Below are positions 6,270-13,226 of a DNA stretch of 13,226 bases, one piece after another. The notes under the pieces were generated by a model that saw nothing but the letters and a program-made list of their open reading frames with translations, searched no databases and had not been told where the DNA came from. Source of the stretch: an uncultured Collinsella sp. (GTDB taxonomy: Bacteria; Actinomycetota; Coriobacteriia; Coriobacteriales; Coriobacteriaceae); the NCBI GenBank assembly GCA_905197385.1, contig CAJJYO010000021.1, forward strand, positions 1 through 13,226, read 5' to 3'. Position numbers and translations under genes: made by a program. Position 1 is the stretch's first letter; each line of letters opens with the position of its first letter.

Positions 6270-7304
6270 ATGATTATCGATGCAAATTCCTACTGGTTCG
6301 ACGAGCACATCTTTCATGACGAGACGCTCTGCGAACAGTTTTTGGCCGAGGTACCCCGCGCCTATGACACCGAAGGCTATCTGACCATGAATTCCGCCGG
6401 CAAACGACAGATCGTGATCGAGATGCCCGCCGGTTCTCCGGGTCTTAACTACATTGAGGGCGACTACACCCTCGAGAAGCGCTTGGCCGATATGGATGAG
6501 GCGGGGGTCGACAAGGCGATCCTCAAGCTCCCCGGTTGTCACGAGTGGATGTCGCTCGAGATGTGCCGGCGTTTCAACGACGGTATGGCTGCTGACGCGA
6601 AGGCGTCAAGTGGCCGTTTGATTCCGCTTGTCGCTGTGCCGCCCTTTGGCACCAAAGCGAATTTGGAGGAGCTCGATCGCAGGCTCGACGATGGTTTTGC
6701 GGGTGTGCAGCTCTGCGCTCACTACGGCAAGCGCTATCTCGACGACCAGGTCTTCTCGAGCTTTTTCGAGCACCTGAACGAACGCCATGTCACCGTTTAC
6801 GTGCACCATGTTCCCGTGCCGGTCGAGAACGAATCGCTTCTCGCGTACGACAACCTTCGCCGCTCTTATGGCCGCTGCGTCGACCAAACTACGGCGATCG
6901 GCCGAGAGATCTTTGGCGATTTCTTTGAGCGCTACCCCAATATCAAGATGGTCCACTCCATGCTCGGCGGCGCATACTTTGCGTTCAAGGAGATGCTGCT
7001 GCCTCATGGTCCCAAGCGCCCTGATGCTTCTGGCCGTTTTCAGGTCGATACCGAGACCGTTTCCAGGCGCCTCGAGAACAACATCTATTTCGACATGTCC
7101 CATGCTCAGCCTTGGGGCAAGACACTCCTTGCCTGCGCGGTTGACGTGCTGGGTGCAGACCATATTGTTTTTGGCACGAGCTATCCCGTTAAACGCGAGT
7201 GGCTCACCGAGGGTGTCGCCTGCGTTCGCGCTGCAAATCTGAGCGATACAGACAGCGACCTTGTGCTTGGCGGTACGGCGCAGCAACTGTACGGTGTCGA
7301 GTGA
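6270..7304 (+). CDS. Amidohydrolase_2 (ACMSD-like) family protein with an altered metal site
   Basis: Cytoplasmic TIM-barrel-type protein of 344 residues in the Amidohydrolase_2/ACMSD-like family, whose members hydrolyse or decarboxylate small acids and amides with a metal. Family landmarks are VHHVPVP (H179, H180), HSMLGG (H229) and FGTSYP (301-306). Two ligand positions are unusual. The N-terminal DxHxH motif is replaced by IDANSYW (N6, Y8), and the aspartate of the usual G(S/T)DYP motif is serine (S304). Reading the codons directly confirms both. The protein may therefore use a different metal arrangement, a non-hydrolytic reaction, or be inactive. ATG at 6270 is preceded by AAAGGCGG. It is the first gene of an apparent operon, with 26 nt to the next. 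The substrate is unknown. Confidence 0.82.
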   Translation: MIIDANSYWFDEHIFHDETLCEQFLAEVPRAYDTEGYLTMNSAGKRQIVIEMPAGSPGLNYIEGDYTLEKRLADMDEAGVDKAILKLPGCHEWMSLEMCRRFNDGMAADAKASSGRLIPLVAVPPFGTKANLEELDRRLDDGFAGVQLCAHYGKRYLDDQVFSSFFEHLNERHVTVYVHHVPVPVENESLLAYDNLRRSYGRCVDQTTAIGREIFGDFFERYPNIKMVHSMLGGAYFAFKEMLLPHGPKRPDASGRFQVDTETVSRRLENNIYFDMSHAQPWGKTLLACAVDVLGADHIVFGTSYPVKREWLTEGVACVRAANLSDTDSDLVLGGTAQQLYGVE

Positions 7305-7330
7305 GCGGCAATCAGAGGGGAGTATCTGCC

Positions 7331-8578
7331 ATGGACGAAGGAGAGATGAGGGCTGGGGCCGCTCGTGTGGCCATCGATCTTGGGGACGTGTTGCCGTTCG
7401 ACGGTTTCGACGAACTCCGTCATGAGGTCTTCGCCCGTGCCCTTATCATCGAGGGGACGGGGCGACGCGCCTGCGTCCTTTCGCTTGAGGTCACCTCGAT
7501 CGCTCCGGCTCTACTCGCCGATCTGCGTGAGGTTGTTGAGGATGCCGCCAATTGCAGCGGTGCTTATTCTTGGGTGGTTCCTACCCACACGTTTTCCATG
7601 CCTCACGTCCGCACTCCCGGGCATCTTGTCGACGATGCTGCCCGCAACCGCAACGAGCGCTATCGCGCAGCGCTCGTCGCTGCCGCCCGCACGGCTGTCG
7701 AGCGCGCTGTTGCGGGCATTCGCTCTGCCACGCTCGCCACTGTGGAGGGCGAATGCCCCGTGAACGTTAATCGCGACATTGAGACGCCTGCCGGCTGGTG
7801 GTTGGGCTCGAATCCCAGGGGGTTTGCCGACCACACGATGCCCGTACTCGCCATAAGGGATGCCGGGGGCGAGTATGTTGCCGTGCTCGCGACGGCGGAC
7901 GTTCAGTCCTCCGTGCTCGATGGGTCGCGCGACTCCGAGGGGAGGCACATGGCGAGCGGAGACCTCTTTGGTTTTGCCGCCATGTCACTCGAGCGCGAGC
8001 TGGGCGGCGTTGCCCTGTTGCTGCCAGGCGCCGCGGGCGACCAAGGTCCGGCGGAGCGCTCCATGAACGTCATGTTCGATGCGGCCGGCGTTAAGCAGAC
8101 GGTCGATGCCCATGAAGACGGATACCGCATGCTGCACCAGCAGGGGCAGGCCTTGGGCGATGCTTTGATTGAGGCCGCTCGCATGGCGCGTGAGGATGAC
8201 GCCACCGGCATCGATGCCCGCACGGTCGACGTTTTTCTGCCCGCTCAGACACGCGCCGATTTTCACTCTTTGGCTCCGCACCGAACGTATGAATTTCATG
8301 CCGCTGGCGAGCAGCGCACGAGGGTCTATCTGCTCCGGCTGGGAAACGTCGAGCTTGTCGGCGTACAACCTGAGGTCTCGAGTGCATTCGGCGCCACTGT
8401 GCGCGCCGCTCGGTCCGGCTCTGTGTTCTTTGCCACGCTCGTCAACGGCGGACAGAAGTACCTACCGGCTCCCGACGCGTACGAAAAGATCACCTATGAG
8501 GCCATGAACTCCGGTTTTGCCGCCGGATCCCATGAGCGCCTCGTCGAAATCATCATTGCCGCCTTGAATGCGGCGTGA
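7331..8578 (+). CDS. Neutral-ceramidase-like protein, divergent copy (first of two)
   Basis: A 415-residue protein resembling the N-terminal domain of neutral/alkaline ceramidases. Landmarks are HEVFARALIIE near residues 31-41, PTHTFS (H86), GAAGDQGP (233-240), a GVQPEVSSAFG segment and a C-terminal NGGQKYLPAPDAYEKITYEA. Compared with the next gene it seems degraded at the active site. The second histidine of THxH is phenylalanine (F88), the NWAVH-type histidine has no counterpart (ATADVQSSV), and the serine of GDxS is glycine (G239). It has no signal peptide, so it is probably cytoplasmic. ATG at 7331 has GAGGGGAG 8 nt upstream; an ATG at 7346 has AAGGAG too close. An open frame extends upstream into the previous gene but lacks such a start. 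Possible partner or regulatory subunit of the next protein; function unknown. Confidence 0.75.
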   Translation: MDEGEMRAGAARVAIDLGDVLPFDGFDELRHEVFARALIIEGTGRRACVLSLEVTSIAPALLADLREVVEDAANCSGAYSWVVPTHTFSMPHVRTPGHLVDDAARNRNERYRAALVAAARTAVERAVAGIRSATLATVEGECPVNVNRDIETPAGWWLGSNPRGFADHTMPVLAIRDAGGEYVAVLATADVQSSVLDGSRDSEGRHMASGDLFGFAAMSLERELGGVALLLPGAAGDQGPAERSMNVMFDAAGVKQTVDAHEDGYRMLHQQGQALGDALIEAARMAREDDATGIDARTVDVFLPAQTRADFHSLAPHRTYEFHAAGEQRTRVYLLRLGNVELVGVQPEVSSAFGATVRAARSGSVFFATLVNGGQKYLPAPDAYEKITYEAMNSGFAAGSHERLVEIIIAALNAA

Positions 8579-8596
8579 CACAGAAGGAGAACGTGC

Positions 8597-9715
8597 ATGA
8601 ACATTGGACACGCGCGCCGCAAAATCACCCCACAGGGCGACATCTACCTGATTGGCTACCGCAATCTTCCCAACCGTCTTGAGCCTGCGACAGGCGTCCA
8701 TGACGACGTCTTCGCCAACGCCATCCTCTTCCAGCAAGGCGAACGTGAAGTGTTTCTCTTTAATGCCGATGTCCTCGAATTCGAGGAAAGCATGGCCGAG
8801 GAAGTCAAGACAATGCTCGCCGAGCGCTACGGCATTGACCGTGATTGCGTCCTGCTCTCGGCGACGCACGACCATACTTCAATCGTCGCTTACCACCGCA
8901 GCTGGTGGACGGGAAAATTCGACGAGAACTACTACCGCTGGTTCCTCGATACCATTTGCCAATGCTTTGAGGAGTGCCGCGCCAACGCACAGCCCGCGAT
9001 TTGTCGCTTGGGCAAGCAGGTCATCACCGGTTTCTACGACAACCGCATCATCCCAGGTGAACTCGCCGACAATGAGGTCATTGTCGTATCGTTCTTCGAT
9101 ACCGAAGGCAAGCCATTTGCGGGCTTTGTGAACTGGGCGGTGCATTCTGCCTGTGTCGGACCCGACTGCACGGAGCTCACGAGCGAACTCGCCGGTCTTA
9201 CCGGCAAAAAGCTCGCTCAGAGTCTTGGTTACTATCCGGCCATGGTCGTCGGTGCTGCTGGCGACTGTAGCGACCGCAATTTTCGTCAGGGACGCGGCAT
9301 TCCCGAGGTCGAGCGCGTTTCGACCGGTCTTGCCGAGGCGATTTCCCAGATCAAGCTCGATCGCGAGGTCGTTCTCGACCGCATCGAGCCTCAGACGTTC
9401 TATCACACCGTTGCCCATGACGACTTTTCGCTCACGCTTAAGTGTGTCGTCATCAGTTTGGGCGGCCTGCATCTCTTTGTGTTCCCGAGTGAGCTCGGCA
9501 GCGACTTGGGCATTCGCATGAAGCGCGAATGCCCGGTCGAGGGAATAGTTTGCGGTTACACCAACGGCTATTTCGAGTATTTCCTTCCGGCACGCGAGTA
9601 CGGCCTCTCCTTTGAGACCGAGCGTACTCAGATTCCCCAGGGCGAACCGGAACGTCTGTGTGACAAGTTCTGCCAGACGACGAGACTTCTCGGCGCAGCA
9701 GATTCGCGTCTGTAG
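8597..9715 (+). CDS. Neutral-ceramidase-like amidase (second of two, motifs intact)
   Basis: A 372-residue protein matching the N-terminal domain of neutral/alkaline ceramidases (zinc amidases). In order: IGHARRKITP and YLIGYRN, GVHDDVFANA, SATHDHTS (H91, H93), NWAVHSACVGPD (H183), GAAGDCSDRN (S225), FPSELGSDLG (E299) and GYTNGYFEYFLP (Y325/Y328). These fit the family's zinc ligands (two His, Glu, Tyr) and nucleophilic Ser. It is much shorter than secreted ceramidases (about 650 residues), with no signal peptide and no C-terminal Ig-like domain. The substrate is therefore more likely a small cytoplasmic amide than a lipid. ATG at 8597 has AAGGAGA 6 nt upstream and follows the previous stop by 18 nt, so the two are surely co-transcribed. 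Confidence 0.82.
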   Translation: MNIGHARRKITPQGDIYLIGYRNLPNRLEPATGVHDDVFANAILFQQGEREVFLFNADVLEFEESMAEEVKTMLAERYGIDRDCVLLSATHDHTSIVAYHRSWWTGKFDENYYRWFLDTICQCFEECRANAQPAICRLGKQVITGFYDNRIIPGELADNEVIVVSFFDTEGKPFAGFVNWAVHSACVGPDCTELTSELAGLTGKKLAQSLGYYPAMVVGAAGDCSDRNFRQGRGIPEVERVSTGLAEAISQIKLDREVVLDRIEPQTFYHTVAHDDFSLTLKCVVISLGGLHLFVFPSELGSDLGIRMKRECPVEGIVCGYTNGYFEYFLPAREYGLSFETERTQIPQGEPERLCDKFCQTTRLLGAADSRL

Positions 9716-9908
9716 ACCTGATTGCGTGACATGGGCCAATGAGGCTCGCTGCCATGTGATCGGCATCTTCCATCTTCTCTGCCGTTTCCCATCCCGGGCG
9801 TACGTGCGTCCGCGGATTTCAAAGGGGGAAGCGGGTTCCTTGCCCTCCCACGTCGACTACGGAGGCATGAAATCGATGCTATACCCCGCTCAGAAAAAGG
9901 AGAATTCC
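9716..9908 (+). other. 193-nt gap within the operon
   Basis: No gene, convincing terminator, promoter or riboswitch is seen here. CATGG (9730-9734) and CCATG (9752-9756) could pair weakly. A GGAGG (9861-9865) precedes an in-frame ATG at 9876 that would lengthen the PTS protein by 11 residues, but the site at 9909 is better. The PTS gene may be read through from upstream or have its own unseen promoter. Confidence 0.4.
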
Positions 9909-11351
9909 ATGAAATACCAGAAGCTTTGCGATGAAATCATCACAAAGGTCGGTGGTCGAGACAATGTGTTAGACGTGAGCCACTGCATTACGCGTCTCCG
10001 CTTCCACCTCAAGGATGAATCGCTCGCCCAGACCAATGAGCTTAAGGCGACGAAGGGCGTCGTTGACGTCATCCAGGCCGGCGGACAGTATCAGGTCGTG
10101 ATTGGTGCCACTGTCGAGGCCGTCTACAACGACCTTGTTCAGATTGGCGGGTTCGACTCCAAACCCGCACTCGATATCGATGAAGGCGACGACGTCAAAA
10201 AGGGCGATCCATTCTCGCGTCTGCTGGCCATCATCTCCGAGATTCTGCAAGCGGTTCTTGGCGTGCTTATGGCCGGTGGCTTTATCAAGTCGATGCTCGC
10301 GCTCTGCACGGTTGCCGGTTGGCTTGCCAAGGACAGCAATACGTATGTGACGCTCTCGGCAATCGGAGATTCGGTCTTCTATTACTTTCCGCTAATCATT
10401 GGCTGGACGTCGGCCAAGAAGTTCGGACTTAAGCCCGTTATGGGAATGGCGCTCGGTGGTATCCTTGTCTACCCGACGCTCGTTGCCCTTATGGGCGGAG
10501 ATCCGCTCTACACGCTCGGCGCCGGCACGGTCTTCGAGTCCAATGTCTACGGTGATATTTTTGGCATCCCGCTGATCATGCAGAATTACTCATCGACGAT
10601 TCTGCCTGCGATCTTTATCGTCTGGATTGCCTCCAAGGTGCACAAGGCCCTTTCTAACGCGCTGCCCGCGCTTGTGAGCTCGTTCTTCTCCAACATCCTG
10701 ACGCTCCTCATTTGCGGCATCCTTGGCCTGCTTGTGGTCGGTCCGGTCATGACGGTCCTCTCCAACATCGTTGCCCAGATCATCTTGATGCTCATCAACT
10801 TCCAGCCCGCCATCGCCGGCTTTGTCATCGGCACGTTCTGGAGCCTGCTCGTCATGTTCGGCCTGCACTGGGGTATCATCCCGCTGTGGTTTCTCGATGT
10901 CGCAACCTACGGCTATGACCTCATTAACCCGCTCGTGTATGCAGGCGGTTGTGCCATCGCCGGTGCTGTGCTTGGCATGGTCATCCGAACCAAGGACTCC
11001 GAGGAAAATGCTGCCGTCAACATTCCCGCCCTTGTCTCTTCGATTTTCGGTGTCAACGAGCCTGCGCTTTACGCCATCTTGCTGCCGCGTAAGCGTCTTA
11101 TGTGGTCAACCTTTATTTCCGCTGGTGTAGGCGGCGCCATTGCCGGCCTCATGGGTGCCAAACTCTATGCCTTCGGTGCCTCCGGCCCGCTCGGTTTCCC
11201 GAGCTTTATTAACCCTGCCGGCATCGACACGGGCTTTATCGGCCTTGTCATCTCCGGTGTGGTCGCTTTCGTTCTGGCTCTTGTCGCCGCTATGGCGATC
11301 GGTACCAGGAAGGACGAGGGCGGTAAGGCGCTCAACATCTCGGTGGACTAG
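9909..11351 (+). CDS. PTS beta-glucoside/sucrose-type EIIBC permease
   Basis: A 480-residue membrane permease of the sugar phosphotransferase system that would import and phosphorylate a sugar or glycoside. The N-terminal EIIB domain (about 1-85) begins MKYQKLCDEIITKVGG and carries the phosphorylated cysteine C26 in SHCITRLRF. The EIIC domain starts near residue 103 and is strongly hydrophobic, with HWGIIPLW (H320 on) and the hallmark GVNEPALY (381-388; GITEP in most relatives), where E384 belongs to the sugar site. There is no EIIA domain, which BglF-type proteins often carry at the C-terminus, so EIIA must come from elsewhere. The ATG has AAGGAG 6 nt upstream. It ends the operon with the hydrolase-like genes. 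The specificity (beta-glucoside, trehalose, sucrose, N-acetylmuramate and others) is not determined. Confidence 0.93.
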   Translation: MKYQKLCDEIITKVGGRDNVLDVSHCITRLRFHLKDESLAQTNELKATKGVVDVIQAGGQYQVVIGATVEAVYNDLVQIGGFDSKPALDIDEGDDVKKGDPFSRLLAIISEILQAVLGVLMAGGFIKSMLALCTVAGWLAKDSNTYVTLSAIGDSVFYYFPLIIGWTSAKKFGLKPVMGMALGGILVYPTLVALMGGDPLYTLGAGTVFESNVYGDIFGIPLIMQNYSSTILPAIFIVWIASKVHKALSNALPALVSSFFSNILTLLICGILGLLVVGPVMTVLSNIVAQIILMLINFQPAIAGFVIGTFWSLLVMFGLHWGIIPLWFLDVATYGYDLINPLVYAGGCAIAGAVLGMVIRTKDSEENAAVNIPALVSSIFGVNEPALYAILLPRKRLMWSTFISAGVGGAIAGLMGAKLYAFGASGPLGFPSFINPAGIDTGFIGLVISGVVAFVLALVAAMAIGTRKDEGGKALNISVD

Positions 11352-11371
11352 TCTGTCTGCGCACTTTAACT

Positions 11372-11420
11372 AAATATGCCTCGGACGGCGACGTGCCGCC
11401 CGAGGCATATTTGTGTTTTG
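11372..11420. terminator. Strong, probably bidirectional terminator between the PTS and lysR genes
   Basis: AAATATGCCTCGG (11372-11384) pairs perfectly with CCGAGGCATATTT (11400-11412). After an A-C mismatch, CGGC (11386-11389) pairs with GCCG (11395-11398). GTGTTTTG follows on the plus strand. On the minus strand the stem is followed by AGTTAAAG, a weak tail. It begins 20 nt after the EIIBC stop and lies between two convergent genes. Confidence 0.9.
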
Positions 11421-11474
11421 TGCCGTTGTCAGCGTGTTTGCGGACACAAGTCTGTGGTTGTGGAGCAGCGGGGA

Positions 11475-12398
11475 TTATGACGGTCGTGCCGCGGTGGAAG
11501 ACGCACGGTCGCCCTGCAGGAGCTGACGGTAGGGGAGGAAGCCGATGAACGAGACGACCGCCTGCGAGTGCGCGGCGTTCCGCTTGAGGTAGAGCCTGAC
11601 CTCGGAGGTCGTCGCGGGCTCAAGCGGCACCAGGGCTACCTTTCCGCTGGCAAGCGATTCCGCCGGCTTGCGCATGAGGAATGAGACGCCGGCGCCGCGT
11701 GCGACAAGAGAGATGATGTTCTCGGCTCGTTTGCCGGTGAACGTAACGCGTGGGCCAAATCCAGCTTCGCGACAAAGGGAAAGGACGAGCTCGCTTACGA
11801 ACGAGCCTTGGGGAAGCATGAGGAAATTCTCGTCGATAAGGTCGTCTATCTCGACGGTGTCACGTTCGGCGAGCGGATGGTCGAGCGGAAGGACGGCCAC
11901 GAGCCGGGCAGTCGTAAAGGGAATCTTTTTGAACTCCGGCTCGATGGCGCCACTGTCACGGATGAAGGCCAGGTCAATGTCCTCGTGCAGGAGCATACGC
12001 TTGAGTGTGTCGCCCTCGCCCTCGATGAGCTCAACAGAATATGAGGGGTTCGCCTGCTGAAAATCGATGACGGCGTCCGTGATCCCATAAGGGGCCATAA
12101 TGGGGATAGAACCTACGGTGAGGTGCTCGAGCGGCTCACCTGCGCCTATTTGAATGGCGGCAAGATAGCGGTGCTGAAGCGTCGCAATTTTTTGCGCATA
12201 GGGGAGGAGCGCTTCACCTTGCGCGGTGAGTGTTACGTGGCGCTGGCTTCGATCGATGAGCTTGCAGCCGAGTTCGTGCTCCATTGCCATGATGTGCTTG
12301 GAGAGGGTTGATTGCGACATGAAAAGCAGTTCCGCCGCATCAAGAAACGTGCGTGACTGCGCTAAGATGGCGAATTCGCCAAAGCGGCTGATATCCAT
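11475..12398 (-). CDS. LysR-family regulator, candidate controller of the PTS operon
   Basis: A 307-residue LysR protein. The winged helix-turn-helix is at about residues 1-60 (FGEFAILAQSRTFLDAAELL, SQSTLSKHIMAMEHELG, LIDRSQRHVTLTAQG). The effector-binding domain is from about 90, with LTVGSIPIMAPYG, DIDLAFIRD and LVARGAGVSFLMRKP. ATG at 12398 is preceded on the minus strand by GGAGG with 7 nt spacing. That site lies in a self-complementary GGAGGCCTCC (12401-12410). The gene starts 36 nt after the deformylase stop, so the two are probably co-transcribed. It converges on the amidohydrolase-PTS operon, whose promoter carries a LysR-shaped site, so control of that operon is the likely job. The C-terminal tail (ASSTAARPS) is unremarkable. 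Family secure; target inferred. Confidence 0.92.
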   Translation of the reverse strand: MDISRFGEFAILAQSRTFLDAAELLFMSQSTLSKHIMAMEHELGCKLIDRSQRHVTLTAQGEALLPYAQKIATLQHRYLAAIQIGAGEPLEHLTVGSIPIMAPYGITDAVIDFQQANPSYSVELIEGEGDTLKRMLLHEDIDLAFIRDSGAIEPEFKKIPFTTARLVAVLPLDHPLAERDTVEIDDLIDENFLMLPQGSFVSELVLSLCREAGFGPRVTFTGKRAENIISLVARGAGVSFLMRKPAESLASGKVALVPLEPATTSEVRLYLKRNAAHSQAVVSFIGFLPYRQLLQGDRASSTAARPS

Positions 12399-12434
12399 AG
12401 GGAGGCCTCCGGTACCCTCATTTTGGCAGGTGGC

Positions 12435-12845
12435 CTAAACCACGACGCCATTGCAGTGGTCGATTTCGTGCTGGATGATCTCGGCGGTGTAGCCCGAGAA
12501 GTTTTTGATGCGGTAAACGAAGTTCTCGTCCAAATACTCAACCTTAATGCGGCGATAGCGGGTACAGGGACGCTCGCCGGTCAGCGAGAGGCATCCTTCG
12601 CTCGTCTGATAGGCATTGACCTGCTCAAGAATTTGAGGGTTGTACATCAGGAGTGTCCTGTTGCCGTCCTTTACGCAGATGATGCGTTTGCGCACGCCGA
12701 TCATGTTGGCGGCGAGGCCCACGCACTCGCGCTCATGCTCGTGGAGTGTATCCAGGAGATCCTGCCCGGTTGCGGCATCGTCGGGTCCCGCGTCTTCGGA
12801 AGGCAGACGCAAAAAGAACTCGGATTTCATGATGGGCTTAATCAT
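12435..12845 (-). CDS. def: Short-form peptide deformylase
   Basis: A metal-dependent enzyme that removes the formyl group from the initiator methionine of new proteins. All three deformylase motifs are present: VGLAANMIG (42-50), EGCLSL (83-88) and QHEIDHCNG (125-133), giving metal ligands C85, H126 and H130 and catalytic E127. In motif 1 the usual glutamine (GLAAxQ) is methionine (M48). As recalled, this also occurs in the short approximately 136-residue subfamily, so this copy may be an accessory enzyme. I chose the ATG at 12845 (136 residues) because GAGGAG lies 6 nt upstream. The open frame continues upstream to 13061, but that part overlaps the divergent promoter region and does not look like protein. 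The lysR gene follows in the same direction. Confidence 0.9.
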   Translation of the reverse strand: MIKPIMKSEFFLRLPSEDAGPDDAATGQDLLDTLHEHERECVGLAANMIGVRKRIICVKDGNRTLLMYNPQILEQVNAYQTSEGCLSLTGERPCTRYRRIKVEYLDENFVYRIKNFSGYTAEIIQHEIDHCNGVVV

Positions 12846-12883
12846 GGCGGGCTCCTCATGTCTTATGCTTTCGTGGACTTTTA

Positions 12884-12889
12884 ATAATA
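12884..12889 (-). promoter_or_regulatory. Candidate -10 box for def-lysR
   Basis: TATTAT on the minus strand, about 39 nt before the def start codon. No good -35 is seen at normal spacing, so this is only a candidate. Confidence 0.3.
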
Positions 12890-12978
12890 GCGCGGAAGGA
12901 AAGCTGTGCGTCCGCGTTACAATCTTTCGATGTTGGACCATGTTGCCAGATTCGTCGTGTACGGCGTCTGGCGTAAGT

Positions 12979-13001
12979 CTAGGGCTCATTTTTCGCCCTG
13001 G
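12979..13001 (+). other. Small hairpin in the leader region before the MFS gene
   Basis: CTAGGGC (12979-12985) can pair with GCCCTGG (12995-13001), with one G-T wobble, around a T-rich nine-base loop. It lies 50-70 nt before the start of the transporter gene. It may be a leader structure or chance. The rest of the 205-nt divergent gap (12846-13050) shows only weak promoter matches, such as TACAAT at 12918-12923. Confidence 0.25.
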
Positions 13002-13050
13002 ACCGTTCCTCTGGGGCGATGCGACTGTCGTTCCAAGAGGAAGGAAATGC

Positions 13051-13226
13051 ATGGGGAGCAAATCTCAGCAACAAGTTCAAGTAACGCCATCGGCCTCTGC
13101 GGCGATTCTCGTCGTAATGTATATTGCAGCCTTTGTTGCCGCGTTTAACGAGAACATCATTAACGTGGCGTTGCACGACATTATGGCAGCCTTTTCGGTG
13201 AGTGCCACCACGGCACAGTGGCTCGT
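13051..13226 (+). CDS. MFS transporter, DHA2/EmrB-QacA-like (partial, cut by window end)
   Basis: The first 58 residues of a major facilitator superfamily protein; the rest lies outside the window. After a short polar start (MGSKSQQQ) comes the first membrane segment. It is followed by FNENIINVALHDIMAAFSVS and TTAQWLV, the pattern after helix 1 in 14-helix drug-efflux (DHA2) proteins, where the next residues form helix 2. ATG at 13051 is preceded by AAGGA with 5 nt spacing. Another ATG at 13047 is in a different frame and gives no membrane protein. It is divergent from the deformylase gene. Likely role: proton-driven export of drugs or metabolites; substrate unknown. Confidence 0.78.
   Translation, partial: MGSKSQQQVQVTPSASAAILVVMYIAAFVAAFNENIINVALHDIMAAFSVSATTAQWL

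Noticed and set aside
7199..7330. N-terminal extension of the first ceramidase-like frame into the preceding gene
   Set aside because: It would overlap the amidohydrolase gene by about 100 bp, has an arginine-rich unnatural sequence, and the ATG at 7331 has a proper ribosome binding site.
8879..9766. A 295-codon open frame antisense to the second ceramidase-like gene
   Set aside because: It is a shadow of a gene with clear motifs and a good ribosome binding site. No sign of independent coding.
9612..9908. Long N-terminal extension of the EIIBC frame
   Set aside because: It overlaps the preceding gene in another frame. EIIB domains normally start with the MKYQKL-type sequence found at 9909, which has AAGGAG in place.
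9716..9908. Possible BglG-type antitermination site before the PTS gene
   Set aside because: I looked for a RAT-like sequence overlapping a terminator hairpin. No convincing stem followed by a T-tract is present and no BglG-like gene is nearby.
12846..13061. 72-residue upstream extension of the deformylase frame
   Set aside because: It crosses the divergent promoter region and the start of the MFS gene. A strong ribosome binding site marks the ATG at 12845.
1..13226. CRISPR arrays, tRNA/rRNA genes, insertion sequences, phage or toxin-antitoxin genes
   Set aside because: No regularly spaced repeats, cloverleaf sequences, transposase motifs or paired small toxin-antitoxin frames were found.

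Overview
The window looks like chromosomal DNA of a high-GC Gram-positive gut actinobacterium. The best guess is the Coriobacteriia, near Collinsella. This rests on the GC-rich codon choice, strong AGGAGG-type ribosome binding sites, frequent GTG starts and the gene types. It is an inference, with no marker gene to settle it. I see no tRNA, rRNA, CRISPR array, insertion sequence or phage gene.

Layout. (1) 1-2460, minus strand: a Kup-type potassium transporter with a hairpin terminator after it and two perfect palindromes before it. (2) 2473-4360: an EamA/DMT exporter (minus) and a LysR regulator (plus), divergent, sharing a short promoter region with a T-N11-A palindrome and a hairpin just before the lysR ribosome binding site. 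(3) 4420-6103: a 506-residue fusion of an XRE-type helix-turn-helix domain with a complete AlaA-type alanine aminotransferase. Helically phased AAATTGAAC boxes lie before it and a strong terminator follows. A good internal ribosome binding site precedes an ATG that would give a stand-alone aminotransferase of 405 residues, which as recalled is the length of E. coli AlaA. (4) 6172-11412, plus strand: a probable operon of an Amidohydrolase_2-like protein, two neutral-ceramidase-like proteins and a beta-glucoside-family PTS EIIBC. It has a promoter with a LysR-type site upstream and a very strong terminator. (5) 11475-12845, minus strand: a short-form peptide deformylase followed by a LysR regulator that converges on the PTS operon and is its likely controller. 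(6) 13051 to the end: the start of an MFS drug-transporter-like gene, cut by the window edge.

How the parts may work together. In block 4 the EIIBC would import and phosphorylate a small glycoside-like or amide-containing substrate, and the three cytoplasmic hydrolase-fold proteins would process it. No EIIA domain and no phospho-glycosidase is present. Two of the three hydrolase-like proteins lack several metal ligands of their families, while the second ceramidase-like protein keeps them. The substrate cannot be read from the sequence.

The two most interesting items are the XRE-AlaA fusion, which resembles MocR regulators in logic but uses a different DNA-binding domain and may yield two products, and the PTS/ceramidase-like operon.
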